64,000 bases of DNA from Sporomusaceae bacterium (GTDB taxonomy: Bacteria; Bacillota; Negativicutes; Sporomusales; UBA7701). The DNA is taken from positions 682,001 to 746,000 of the forward strand of contig JAVKTQ010000001.1 of NCBI GenBank assembly GCA_031460455.1, given 5' to 3'. The notes below the pieces were generated by a model that did no database searches, was not told where the DNA came from, and was given only the letters and a program-made list of their open reading frames with translations. Below, piece after piece: positions 7,666 through 15,804 of this stretch (the first letter of the stretch is position 1; each line of letters begins with the position of its first letter). The translations under genes and the position numbers were made by a program.

Positions 7666-8844
7666 TTACTGGGCGTTGTTGCCGGAGGCGGGGGCGGAGG
7701 AGGCGGGGAGAAAGCCGCGCCGGAGGGAGAGCCAGGCTCCGGCGAGGCCGGCGAGGCCGATAACGAGGAAGCCGCTGTTGAGGTCGAGCCAGCCGGCGAT
7801 GAGCCCGGTGAACACCGGCCCGATGAACATGCCGACGGCGTAGGCGGCCTGGTAGAAGCCCATGGCGGTGGCCCGCTTTTCAGCGGGGAAGTTTTTGATG
7901 CTGAGGCCCATGAGGAGGGCCATTATCAGGCCGCGGCCGAAGCCGGCGGCCATCTGGGAGATATAGAGGGCGGGCAGGGTGGTGCAGAGCGGGATGGTGA
8001 CGCTGGACAGGCCCATGAAGATGAAGCCGCCGGCGAGGGTGCCGGCTTCGCCGAAACGGCGGCGGAAGAGGGTGCCGCTGAGCGCGGCGGCGGCAATGGA
8101 GGGCAGGATAGCGACGGTGGTGAGGAGACCGAGCTCGAAGCCACCGGCGCCGAGGGTTTTGGCGGCCAGCGGCGAGAAGCCGAAGACGGTGGCGAAGGTG
8201 AGCACCTGGAAGAGGCTGCCGAGGAAGCACAGGCGCAGAAAGGGGCCGTCGCGGGCGATTTCGGCTAAGGAGCCGGTGTCGACCGGCTTGGCGGGCGTGA
8301 CTTCGTCGACGACGAAGAAGCTGAGGATAAGGGCGACACAGCCGCCGGCAGCCGCAAGCAGGAAGGGTTCGGCCAGCCCGTACCATTCGGCCGCGAGGCC
8401 GCCGAGGAACATGGCGCTGACCTGGCCGACGGCGGCGGCGGAGTTGATGTAGCCCATGGCTTTGGGGCTGTCGTGCGCCGGGTAATAGGCGGCGAAGAGG
8501 ACGGTGTAGGCCACCCAGGCGGCCGCGGCGGCGCCGGACAGGGCGCGGTAGAAAAGCAGGGCCCAGGCGTCGGGCTGCGCCCACATGCCGAAGGCGCTGG
8601 CGGCGGCCAGGGCGGCGCCGGCGATGACGAAGACCTTGCGCCGGCCGAGGGCGTCGGAACAGAGGCCTACCGGCACGCGGAGGAGGAACTGGACGGCGCC
8701 GTACGAGCCGAGGATGAGGCCGATCAGGTCGTAGGAGGCGCCCAGGGTCTGGGCGTACGGGCCGAGGGTTGGTACGTAGGTGTAGGCGGCGAACCAGAAG
8801 AAGACGGTTATGAGGAGCAGCAGCGAGCGCCGGTGGTTTTGCAT
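7666..8844 (-). CDS. MFS-family transporter
   Basis: 392 residues, 12 predicted membrane segments, motif A as GLCSDALGRRK. I start it at the ATG at 8844, which has GAGG ten bases upstream. An in-frame ATG at 8883 is rejected because it lies within the promoter -10 element. Likely an exporter of a drug-like or sugar molecule; specificity is not visible. Probably co-transcribed with the DMT transporter that follows. Confidence 0.85.
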   Translation of the reverse strand: MQNHRRSLLLLITVFFWFAAYTYVPTLGPYAQTLGASYDLIGLILGSYGAVQFLLRVPVGLCSDALGRRKVFVIAGAALAAASAFGMWAQPDAWALLFYRALSGAAAAAWVAYTVLFAAYYPAHDSPKAMGYINSAAAVGQVSAMFLGGLAAEWYGLAEPFLLAAAGGCVALILSFFVVDEVTPAKPVDTGSLAEIARDGPFLRLCFLGSLFQVLTFATVFGFSPLAAKTLGAGGFELGLLTTVAILPSIAAAALSGTLFRRRFGEAGTLAGGFIFMGLSSVTIPLCTTLPALYISQMAAGFGRGLIMALLMGLSIKNFPAEKRATAMGFYQAAYAVGMFIGPVFTGLIAGWLDLNSGFLVIGLAGLAGAWLSLRRGFLPASSAPASGNNAQ

Positions 8845-8874
8845 GGCAGGTAAGCCTCGCAGAACAAAATACGT

Positions 8875-8880
8875 ATTATA
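8875..8880 (-). promoter_or_regulatory. Extended -10 element of MFS gene promoter
   Basis: On the minus strand this reads TGTGTATAAT, a consensus -10 with an upstream TG extension. No good -35 is present at 17 bases. Its position about 30 bases before 8844 decides that start codon. Confidence 0.6.
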
Positions 8881-8925
8881 CACATTTTAGCCGCAATAGT
8901 GACGGCGGACAAGGATAAAATAGCA

Positions 8926-8952
8926 AAAAACGCCGGCATGGCCGGCTTTTTT
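8926..8952 (-). terminator. Terminator after namZ-like gene
   Basis: AAAAAA, GCCGGC, ATG loop, GCCGGC, TTTTTTT: a symmetrical hairpin with A and T runs, positioned ten bases after the muramidase stop on the minus strand. Confidence 0.85.
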
Positions 8953-8961
8953 TGGCGTTAT

Positions 8962-10215
8962 CTATTGGTAGAGGTAATAGGGTTTCGCTTTCTCTTTAAA
9001 TTGCTGCGCCTCTTTATCCCATTCGGCGAGCAGCTCGGCGAGGGTGTAGCGGCCGAGGCGGAGGCCGTTGTCGCCGACGGTGAGGTCGATGTAGGGGACG
9101 CCGGAGCTGCGGAAGCCGAAGGCGAAGTTGTCGCTACCGATTTCCTGGATGGTGTAGAGAAGGGTTATGCCGGTGCGGACGGCCTGGTAGGCGTGGCGGT
9201 CGGTGATGTGGAGCTGGACGCCGCCGAGGGTTTTGCCGGTGTTGCCGCCGAAGCGCGGGCTGAAGTAGGCCGGGCGGAAGTAGACGCCGGGGAGGTTCTT
9301 GGCGTTCATTTTGGCGGCGAGGTCTTCGGCGTTCAGCCAGGTGGCGCCGACGAGTTCGAAGGGACGGGTGGTGCCTACGCCTTCGGAGACATTTGTGCCG
9401 CCGAAGATGCCGGTGCCGGAGTAGACGAGGGCGGCGTCGGGGGTGGGGATGTTGGGCGAGGTCATGACCCAGGGGAGGCCGGTGTCGTCCCAGTGCATGT
9501 CGCGAGTCCAGCCGGTGAGGGGGACGACGGCGAGGTCGCAGCCGATGGCGAATTCTTTGTTGAAGTAGCGGGCCAGCTCGCCAACGGTCATGCCGTGGCG
9601 CAGGGGGATGGGGTACATGCCGATGAAGGATTCGAAGCCGGGTTTGACGAGGCCGCCTTCGACCATGCCGCCGACGGGGTTGGGGCGGTCGAGGACGACG
9701 AAGGTTTTGCCGTTTTCCTTGGCGGCCTGCATGGCGTAGGCCATGGTGTAGATGTATGTGTAGGGGCGGGCGCCGATGTCCTGGATGTCGAAGGCGAGGA
9801 CGTCGATGCCGGCGAGCATGTCGGGGGTGGGCTTTTTGGTGGCGCCGTAGAGGCTGTAGATGGGCAGGCCGGTCTTGGCGTCGGTGGCGTAGCCGATGTC
9901 GTCGCCGGCTTTGACGGCGCCGCGGATGCCGTGCTCGGGGGCGTAGAGGGCGACGAGGTTTACCTTGGCCTTGAGGACGTCGACGCTGCTTTCGAAGTTG
10001 CTGTTGATGCCGGTTGAGTTGGTGATGAGGCCGACCCGCTTGCCCTTGAACAGGTCGAGGTGTTTGTCGATGTTGTCGATGCCGAGGCGGACGCTCTCGC
10101 GCGCCGGAGCGGGGGCGGGCGGAGCGCTGGCGCAGCCGCTGCCGAAGAGGGGCATGACGAGCAGAGCGGCAAGGACGACGGTCATTTTCGCGAGAAAGCT
10201 TCGGCGTTGGCGCAC
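8962..10215 (-). CDS. namZ: Exo-beta-N-acetylmuramidase NamZ-like lipoprotein (DUF1343)
   Basis: 417 residues. NamZ enzymes remove MurNAc units from the non-reducing end of peptidoglycan fragments outside the cell. Family blocks are visible: GLITNSTGI, YAPEHGIRG, FDIQDIGARPYTYI, VVLDRPNP and VSEGVGTTRPFELVGA. The N-terminus has a positively charged start, a hydrophobic segment and a lipobox LFGSGC (Cys28), so it should be a lipid-anchored exported protein. The GTG at 10215 has a perfect AGGAGG eight bases upstream and is preferred to earlier in-frame codons that would overlap the HPr gene. It is last in the chb-like operon and ends at a terminator. Known from family work: B. subtilis NamZ acts with MurP/MurQ; here MurQ lies upstream. 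Confidence 0.9.
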   Translation of the reverse strand: MRQRRSFLAKMTVVLAALLVMPLFGSGCASAPPAPAPARESVRLGIDNIDKHLDLFKGKRVGLITNSTGINSNFESSVDVLKAKVNLVALYAPEHGIRGAVKAGDDIGYATDAKTGLPIYSLYGATKKPTPDMLAGIDVLAFDIQDIGARPYTYIYTMAYAMQAAKENGKTFVVLDRPNPVGGMVEGGLVKPGFESFIGMYPIPLRHGMTVGELARYFNKEFAIGCDLAVVPLTGWTRDMHWDDTGLPWVMTSPNIPTPDAALVYSGTGIFGGTNVSEGVGTTRPFELVGATWLNAEDLAAKMNAKNLPGVYFRPAYFSPRFGGNTGKTLGGVQLHITDRHAYQAVRTGITLLYTIQEIGSDNFAFGFRSSGVPYIDLTVGDNGLRLGRYTLAELLAEWDKEAQQFKEKAKPYYLYQ

Positions 10216-10253
10216 TGGGGTTACCTCCTGTGAATTTTTATGGTGGGCGGTTG

Positions 10254-10523
10254 TCAACGGCTTTCCTGGAAATCGGCTTGGATAAGGGCAATCACCGCTT
10301 TCAAGGCTTCCGCCTCGTCTTCGCCCGACGCGCGGACGGTGATGGTGTCGCCGGCTTTGATGCCGGCGCTCATGATGGCGAGCATACTTTTGGCGCTGAC
10401 GTTTTTGTCGCCTTTGACGAGGGCGATGTCGCTTTTGAACAGAGCGGCGGTTTTGACGAGCAGGGCGGCCGGCCGGGCGTGGAGGCCGATTTTATTTGTT
10501 ATCTCAAGGGTTTGTTCGCGCAT
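10254..10523 (-). CDS. HPr-like phosphocarrier protein
   Basis: 89 residues. The phosphorylated histidine motif GLHARPA places His at position 15, and NVSAKSMLAIMS places Ser at position 46, the regulatory serine of Gram-positive HPr. ATG at 10523 with AAAGGAG upstream. It sits inside the PTS operon between the deacetylase and the muramidase genes, so it may be a dedicated carrier for this PTS or the general HPr of the cell. No enzyme I is in the window. Retention of Ser46 implies control by an HPr kinase. Confidence 0.93.
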   Translation of the reverse strand: MREQTLEITNKIGLHARPAALLVKTAALFKSDIALVKGDKNVSAKSMLAIMSAGIKAGDTITVRASGEDEAEALKAVIALIQADFQESR

Positions 10524-10534
10524 GGGCAGCTCCT

Positions 10535-11290
10535 TTATGCTTGTTTGAGGGCGGCGAAGCTTACGAGTTCGACGCCTTCGGCGGCGAGGAATTCTTTGAT
10601 GGCCGGGTCGGTGAGGATGGCGAGTTCGCGCAGGCGCTCGGCGCTGTAGGAGCTTGTCTGCGCGAGGGTGTCGTCGCCTTCTGCGGGGTGGGACATTATT
10701 TCGAGTACGCCGCCCAGGTGGGCGCGGATGATGGCCCGGAGGTTGTCCGCGGTGGCGCCGGGGCCGTAGAAGGCGTCGGAGAAGGCGTCGGGGGTGGGGA
10801 TGCCGAAGGCGACGATGCGGGCGCGGACGGCGGGGCCGGTCTGGCGGAGGGGCACGCCGAGCTGCCGGGCAAGGCCGATGGCGACATCGAGGATTTCGGG
10901 GTAGGAATGGGCGTGGTGGTGGCTGTCGAGGTGGGTGAGGGTGAGGCCGGCGGCGAGGAATTTTTCGACCTGGGCGGTGAGCTCGCGTTCGGCTTCGCGC
11001 GGTTCGCAGACGGCGACGACGCGGTTGACGGGGCGGTGGAAGGCGCCGTCGGGCTCGACGAGGCTGGCGACGTCGGCGCCGGCAAGGAGCGGCCGGCCGT
11101 AGGTGAGGTTGAGGTGGAGGCCGGCGGCGAGGCCGTGGGCCTTGAGGAGGGCTACTGCGTCGGCGGTGTGGGCGGTGTTTACCATGAGGGTGGTGTCGCT
11201 GACGATACCGGCGGTCATGGCTTTTATTATGCCCTGATTGCAGCCGGGGGTGAGGCCGAGGTCGTCGGCGTTGATTATCAGTTTGCGCAT
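10535..11290 (-). CDS. chbG: Carbohydrate deacetylase, ChbG/HpnK (YdjC) family
   Basis: 251 residues. The family opening LIINADDLGLTPGCNQGI carries the two aspartates of the metal site; HLNLTYG and LTHLDSHHHAH supply the histidines. E. coli ChbG removes an acetyl group from chitooligosaccharides and their 6-phosphates so that the GH4 enzyme can cut them. ATG at 11290 has GGAGA upstream; an ATG 15 bases earlier overlaps the GH4 stop and is a weaker choice. Its place directly after a GH4 gene and a chb-type PTS matches the E. coli chb order. Confidence 0.88.
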   Translation of the reverse strand: MRKLIINADDLGLTPGCNQGIIKAMTAGIVSDTTLMVNTAHTADAVALLKAHGLAAGLHLNLTYGRPLLAGADVASLVEPDGAFHRPVNRVVAVCEPREAERELTAQVEKFLAAGLTLTHLDSHHHAHSYPEILDVAIGLARQLGVPLRQTGPAVRARIVAFGIPTPDAFSDAFYGPGATADNLRAIIRAHLGGVLEIMSHPAEGDDTLAQTSSYSAERLRELAILTDPAIKEFLAAEGVELVSFAALKQA

Positions 11291-11301
11291 GGTGTCTCCG
11301 T

Positions 11302-12621
11302 TCATTGCTGCCCGGCGAAGCGGGGCAGGTATTGGCGGTTGGCGTCGAGGATTTCGGCAAGCAGGCCGGCTGCGTCAGCCGCCGCGGGCACAAGGGGGTT
11401 GGCGGACAAGGCGGCGAGGGCGGTGGCGCGGTCGCCGCTTACGGCGGCCTCGATGGCGAGGCGCTCGTAGGCTTTGACCTGCTGCACGAGGCGGAGGGCA
11501 TCGGCAGGCAGGTCGCCGACCGGCAAGGGCGTCGCCCCGCCCTGCCCCACCCGGCAGTTGACTTCGACGACGGCGTCGGCGGGGAGGCCGGCGATGGCGC
11601 CGTTATTGCGGGTGTTGACGGCGTGGAGCTCGCGTTTGTCGTTATGGATGGCGCTGATGAGGGAGACGGCGGCTTCGGAGTAGTATGCCCCGCCGCGCTT
11701 GTCCAGCTCGGGGGGCTTTTCGGCGAGGTTTTCGTCGCGGTAGCGGGCGAAGAGCGCCTCTTCGACGGCCTGGACCTGCTCGGCGCGGGTGCCCGGCCCG
11801 CCGGGGGCGGCGGCCGCCTGTTCCTCGGCGAGGAGGCGGTCGGTCATGTAGTAGTAGCGGTGGTAGGGGCTGGGGATCATGCCGAGCTTTTTGAGGAAGG
11901 CGGCGTCCCATTTGAGGTCGGGGATGTTGTTCATGGTGAGGGCGGCGCCATCGGCGAGTTTGTCGAGGATTACGCCGGTGACGTCTTTCCCTTTGAGGCG
12001 GACAGCCCGGCCCCAGACGAGGTGGTTGAGGCCGGCGAAGTCGATGGCGACGTCGGCGGCCTTTGCGCCAAGGAGCTTGGCGGCGGTCATGACCATGTTG
12101 ATGGGGACGTTGCAGAGACCGATGCATTTTACGGCGCTGTGGCCGAGGACGGCTTCGGTGACGAGGCCGGCGGGATTGGCGAAGTTGATGAGCCAGGCGT
12201 GGGGGCAAAGGGTTTCGATGTCGCGGCAGATGTCCAAGATGGCGGGGACGGTGCGTAGCGCGTTGGCGAAGCCGCCGGGGCCGACCGTTTCCTGGCCGAG
12301 GATGCCGTATCTGAGGGGGATGCGTTCGTCGCGGACGCGGGCGGCGAGGCCGCCGACGCGGATCTGGGTGACGATGTAATGGGCGCCGGCGAGGGCCTGG
12401 CGACGGTCGAGGGTGGTATGGACGGTCATGGCGGAGCCGGTCCGCGCGGCCATGCGCCTGGCGAGGGCGCCGACGACGGCAAGCTTTTCTTCGCCGGCGG
12501 GGATATCGGCCAGCCACAGTTCGGCGACCGGCAGTTCGCCGGCGCGGCGCAGGAGGCCGTCGACGAGCTCGGGGGTGTAGCTGGAGCCGCCGCCGATGAC
12601 GGCGACTTTGAGGCCGTTCAT
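11302..12621 (-). CDS. GH4-family 6-phospho-beta-glucosidase (ChbF/CelF-like)
   Basis: 439 residues. GH4 enzymes hydrolyse phosphorylated disaccharides with NAD+ and a divalent metal by a redox-elimination route. The dinucleotide loop VAVIGGGSSYTPELV (6-20) and the metal ligands Cys170 (in LCNVPIN) and His200 (in GLNH) are present. The start overlaps the PTS IIA stop by four bases (ATGA), showing translational coupling. In this neighbourhood the likely substrate is 6-phospho-chitobiose or a related GlcNAc/MurNAc disaccharide; that is inference from context. Confidence 0.9.
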   Translation of the reverse strand: MNGLKVAVIGGGSSYTPELVDGLLRRAGELPVAELWLADIPAGEEKLAVVGALARRMAARTGSAMTVHTTLDRRQALAGAHYIVTQIRVGGLAARVRDERIPLRYGILGQETVGPGGFANALRTVPAILDICRDIETLCPHAWLINFANPAGLVTEAVLGHSAVKCIGLCNVPINMVMTAAKLLGAKAADVAIDFAGLNHLVWGRAVRLKGKDVTGVILDKLADGAALTMNNIPDLKWDAAFLKKLGMIPSPYHRYYYMTDRLLAEEQAAAAPGGPGTRAEQVQAVEEALFARYRDENLAEKPPELDKRGGAYYSEAAVSLISAIHNDKRELHAVNTRNNGAIAGLPADAVVEVNCRVGQGGATPLPVGDLPADALRLVQQVKAYERLAIEAAVSGDRATALAALSANPLVPAAADAAGLLAEILDANRQYLPRFAGQQ

Positions 12622-12950
12622 CGCAGCGCCTCAAGGCGGGCGGTGAGCTGGCGGATGGTTTTTTCCTGGTCGATCATGTGGGTGATGAGGTTTTTCTCGG
12701 CGATGGCGGTCATGAGGTGGTCCTGGGCGTGGACGAAGAGCAGGGATATGTCCTGCTTCTCGCCGGCGGCTTCGCGCTGGATGGTGTCGGCCTGGGCGCG
12801 GTGGGCGACGCCGACCTCCTCCTCCGCCCGCTTGAGGTGGTCGGCGGCTTTGGCAAAGTCGCCCGCCCTGGCGGCGGCAAGGGCGTCGTAGGCTTCGGCG
12901 CGGGCGTTGCCGGCGTGAAGGATGATTTCGAAGATGACGGTTTCGGTCAT
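12618..12950 (-). CDS. chbA: PTS lactose/cellobiose-type IIA component
   Basis: 110 residues, all helical, with the phosphorylated histidine in LLFVHAQDHLMTAI. Accepts phosphate from HPr and passes it to IIB. ATG at 12950 overlaps the IIC stop by four bases. The gene order IIB-IIC-IIA-GH4-ChbG is that of the E. coli chb operon without chbR. Confidence 0.92.
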   Translation of the reverse strand: MTETVIFEIILHAGNARAEAYDALAAARAGDFAKAADHLKRAEEEVGVAHRAQADTIQREAAGEKQDISLLFVHAQDHLMTAIAEKNLITHMIDQEKTIRQLTARLEALR

Positions 12951-14203
12951 TGGCTGTCCTCCTGCTCGGACTCTCTGAGGAGTTTGCGTTCGTAGGCTTT
13001 GAGGAAGGGGTAGTAGAGGACGGTGGCGACGGCGATGTTGAACATGGCGAGCACGATGGCCCGCCAGTCGCCGCCGGTGGCGAGGTAGGCGCCGATGGGG
13101 GCGGGCAGCGTCCAGGGGACGAGGATATAGGGTTTGGTGACAAGGCCGAAGCTCATGGCGAACCAGGTGACGACGCCCATAAGCACCGGGCCGGCGACGA
13201 AGGGCACGACGAGGAGCGGGTTGAGCATGACGGGGGCGCCGAAGATGACCGGTTCGTTGATGTTGCAGACGCCGGGCAGGAAGGCTGCCTTGCCGACGCC
13301 GCGCAGGTAGGCTGATTTGGAGAGCATCATGAGGCAGACGAGGCCGATGGTGGCCCCGGAGCCGCCGATGAATACGAACCACTGGAAGAAGGGCTCGGGG
13401 GCGATGTTGGGGATGGGCTGGCCGGCGGCGGCGGCGGCGATGTTCTGGTCGAGGAGGACGAGCCACATCGGCCGGGCGACGGTGCCGACGACGGAGTCGC
13501 CGTGGATGCCGGTGGCCCACAGGAGGCTGATGAGGATGATGGGGACGAGGACGCCGGCGAGGGTGTTGCCGGCGGTGACGAGGGGGGCGAAGAGCTGGGC
13601 GACGGCGTGCTGGATGTCGAAGCCGGCCAGGTGGCGGACGGCCCAGACAACGGGGATGATGATGCCGGCGGGGACAAGGGCTTCGAAGGAGCGGGCCACC
13701 GAGTCGGGGACGCCCTCGGGCATGCGGATGGTGATTTTTTTCTCTTTGGCGAAGCGGAGGATTTCGACGGCGACGATGGCCATGATGATGGCGACGAACA
13801 TGCCGCCGCCGCCGAGGTTTTCCATGAGGAGAGCCAGCCCTTTGCCTTCGATGGCGACCGGCAGGCTGGTGAGGAGAAAGGCGGCCAGCGCAAGGGTGCC
13901 GCCGGCGACGCCGTCGAGTTTGTAGGATTTGGCCAGGTGGTAGCCGATGCTGTGGGCGGCGTAGAGGGCCATGAGGCCCATGGTGAGGCGGAAAGGCAGC
14001 AGAATCTGGGCGGCGTAAGGTTTGACGAGGGCGGCGAGGGCGGGCACGGGCGGGAAGGCGATGATGAGGAAGAAGCTGCCGACGATGATGAGGGGGATGG
14101 TGGAGATGATGCCGTCGCGCACGGCCCGGAGGTGCCGCTGCTCGGATAGCCTGGTCATGAAGGGGATGAGGTTGCGGTCGAGCCAGGCGAAGATTTTTTC
14201 CAT
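12947..14203 (-). CDS. chbC: PTS cellobiose/chitobiose-type IIC permease
   Basis: 418 residues, about ten membrane segments; the EIIC of the lactose/cellobiose/chitobiose class. Recognisable blocks are the opening IFAWLDRNLIPFMTRLSEQRHLRA, which is the amphipathic helix typical of the class, and NINEPVIFGAPVMLNP, the sugar-binding loop with the conserved glutamate. ATG at 14203 follows GGAGGGTCC. Imports and phosphorylates a disaccharide together with the adjacent IIA and IIB. Confidence 0.93.
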   Translation of the reverse strand: MEKIFAWLDRNLIPFMTRLSEQRHLRAVRDGIISTIPLIIVGSFFLIIAFPPVPALAALVKPYAAQILLPFRLTMGLMALYAAHSIGYHLAKSYKLDGVAGGTLALAAFLLTSLPVAIEGKGLALLMENLGGGGMFVAIIMAIVAVEILRFAKEKKITIRMPEGVPDSVARSFEALVPAGIIIPVVWAVRHLAGFDIQHAVAQLFAPLVTAGNTLAGVLVPIILISLLWATGIHGDSVVGTVARPMWLVLLDQNIAAAAAGQPIPNIAPEPFFQWFVFIGGSGATIGLVCLMMLSKSAYLRGVGKAAFLPGVCNINEPVIFGAPVMLNPLLVVPFVAGPVLMGVVTWFAMSFGLVTKPYILVPWTLPAPIGAYLATGGDWRAIVLAMFNIAVATVLYYPFLKAYERKLLRESEQEDSQ

Positions 14204-14216
14204 GGACCCTCCTGTG

Positions 14217-14522
14217 TTAACTGAGGATTTTATCCACTTCAGCCAAAATTACTGCACCGCCCAGCGGACTGTACCCCTGGGGCGGGATGAGGGCGACAGG
14301 CACGCCGGCCTCGGCGGCGGCGGCCTGGAATTCGGCAAGGCGGTGGCGGACCTGGGGAGCGACGAGGGCAATGTCCCAGCCACCTTTGACGGTGTCGGCG
14401 AATTCGCCGCTGCCGACCGATTTGACGGTGAGGGCGCGGCCGGTTTTGGCGGCCTGTTGTTCGATGGCTTTGACTACTATGGCGGTGGACATGCCGCCGG
14501 AACAGACTAATAGTATTTTCAT
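14217..14522 (-). CDS. chbB: PTS lactose/cellobiose-type IIB component
   Basis: 101 residues. The phosphorylated cysteine is Cys7 in LLVCSGGMST. The ATG at 14522 is chosen because CGGAGG precedes it by four to nine bases; a longer frame reaches into the repeat. It is the first of the chb-type genes and is separated from murQ only by repeat copy B. Confidence 0.92.
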   Translation of the reverse strand: MKILLVCSGGMSTAIVVKAIEQQAAKTGRALTVKSVGSGEFADTVKGGWDIALVAPQVRHRLAEFQAAAAEAGVPVALIPPQGYSPLGGAVILAEVDKILS

Positions 14523-14536
14523 TTTTCCTCCGGGGA

Positions 14537-14655
14537 GGCCGCCTATAAGGTCCATCTGCTGCGTTGCTCCTCAGAGCGCTTGCTAGCGTACGTTCGAGTA
14601 CGCGTCGCGGCGCGCTCTTCCGGTGCGCCTTGCATCTGGAGCCTTCTAGGCAGCC
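14537..14655 (-). repeat. Interspersed palindromic repeat, copy B
   Basis: About 119 bp, in opposite orientation to the other copies. It begins ten bases after the murQ stop and lies between murQ and the PTS IIB gene in the same operon. The central GTACG..CGTAC hairpin is intact. Confidence 0.85.
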
Positions 14656-14664
14656 TCGCACAAT

Positions 14665-15570
14665 TCATTTATTACTATCTATTGCCTTGGCTACGAAGCC
14701 GTCGGCTTTTTTTAGCCGTCGCTCGGCTTCTTCGGCGGTGCAGCCGGTCTTGAGCATTACGATAGCGGTTTTGGCGCTGTGGCCGCAGAGGTTGAGGGCT
14801 TCTTCGGCTTCTTTCTTGGAGACGCCGGCGGCTTCGGCGACGATGCGTTTGGCCCGCTCCCACAGTTTGACGTTGGTGGGTTTCAGGTCGACCATGCGGT
14901 TGCCGTATACTTTGCCGAGCTTGACCATGGCGGCGGTGGTGAGCATGTTAAGGACGAGTTTGGCGGCGGTGCCGGCCTTGAGACGGGTGGAACCGGCGAT
15001 GACCTCGGGGCCGACGAGGGGCGTTATTGCCAGGCGGGCGGCGCCGGCGACCGCCGCTCCGGGGGTGGAGCAGACGGCGACGGTGAAAGCGCCGAGCCTG
15101 TTGGCGTATTCGAGGCCGGCGATGACGTAGGGCGTCCGGCCGCTGGCGGCGATGCCCACGAGGATGTCGGCGGCGGAGAAGTCGATCTGGCGGAGTTGGC
15201 CGACGGCTGCGCCGGCGTCGTCTTCGGCCCCTTCGGCCGATTTGGTCAAGGCGGTTTCGCCGCCGGCGATGAGACCGACGATGAGACCGGGATCGGTGCC
15301 GAAGGTGGGCGGGCATTCGGCGGCGTCGAGGACGCCGAGGCGGCCGCTGGTGCCCGCGCCGATGTAGACGAGCCGGCCGCCGCTTTTCAAGGCGGCGACG
15401 ATGACGTCGACGGCGGCGGCGATGGCGGGCAGCTCTTTTTCGACCGCGAAGGCGACGGTTTTGTCTTCATCGTTGACGAGGCGCAGGATGTCGGCGGTGG
15501 CGAGGCGGTCGATGTCGGCGGTGGCGGGGTTGGGCTGTTCGGTGAGGATGTCTTCGAAGTTGAAGAGCAT
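14665..15570 (-). CDS. murQ: N-acetylmuramic acid 6-phosphate etherase
   Basis: 301 residues. Cleaves the lactyl ether of MurNAc 6-phosphate to GlcNAc 6-phosphate and lactate. The SIS-domain signature GAGTSGRLGVLDAAECPPTFG and the second block VGIAASGRTPYV are clear, as is the C-terminal UBA-like helix EEALNLCGHSAKTAIVML. ATG at 15570 with AGAGG upstream. It lies between an N-acetylhexosamine kinase and the chb-type PTS, so the locus can handle MurNAc as well as GlcNAc units. No MurR regulator is nearby. Confidence 0.94.
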   Translation of the reverse strand: MLFNFEDILTEQPNPATADIDRLATADILRLVNDEDKTVAFAVEKELPAIAAAVDVIVAALKSGGRLVYIGAGTSGRLGVLDAAECPPTFGTDPGLIVGLIAGGETALTKSAEGAEDDAGAAVGQLRQIDFSAADILVGIAASGRTPYVIAGLEYANRLGAFTVAVCSTPGAAVAGAARLAITPLVGPEVIAGSTRLKAGTAAKLVLNMLTTAAMVKLGKVYGNRMVDLKPTNVKLWERAKRIVAEAAGVSKKEAEEALNLCGHSAKTAIVMLKTGCTAEEAERRLKKADGFVAKAIDSNK

Positions 15571-15596
15571 ATATGTACCTCTCAGATTAGTACTCG

Positions 15597-15630
15597 GCAG
15601 ACGGCCGCAGATGGACTAAAGGCGATCCAA
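15597..15630 (+). repeat. Fragment of the interspersed repeat
   Basis: The sequence CCGCAGATGGACTAAAGGC resembles the right arm of the repeat and lies directly before copy C. It may be left from an earlier insertion or a tandem duplication. Confidence 0.4.
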
Positions 15631-15804
15631 CAGGCTGCTAGAAAGATTCAGATGCAAGGCGCACCGGATAAGCAGACACACAACGCTTCAGCGTTGATGT
15701 GATCGCTTATACCCGAAAGGGTGCGAGCGCGCCGCGACGCGTACTCGGACGTACGCTAGCAAACGCTCTGAGGAGCAACGCCGCAGATGGACTTTCTAGT
15801 AGCC
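15631..15804 (+). repeat. Interspersed palindromic repeat, copy C (long form)
   Basis: About 174 bp. Between the left arm and the central hairpin it carries an extra segment of about 58 bases that folds as ATAAGC..AACGC-TTCA-GCGTT..GCTTAT followed by ACCC-GAAA-GGGT. The right end contains the TAG stop codon of the kinase gene. Confidence 0.8.

Noticed and set aside
8845-8883. Upstream ATG giving a 405-residue MFS protein
   Set aside because: This ATG is inside the extended -10 promoter element and has no ribosome-binding site; the ATG at 8844 does.
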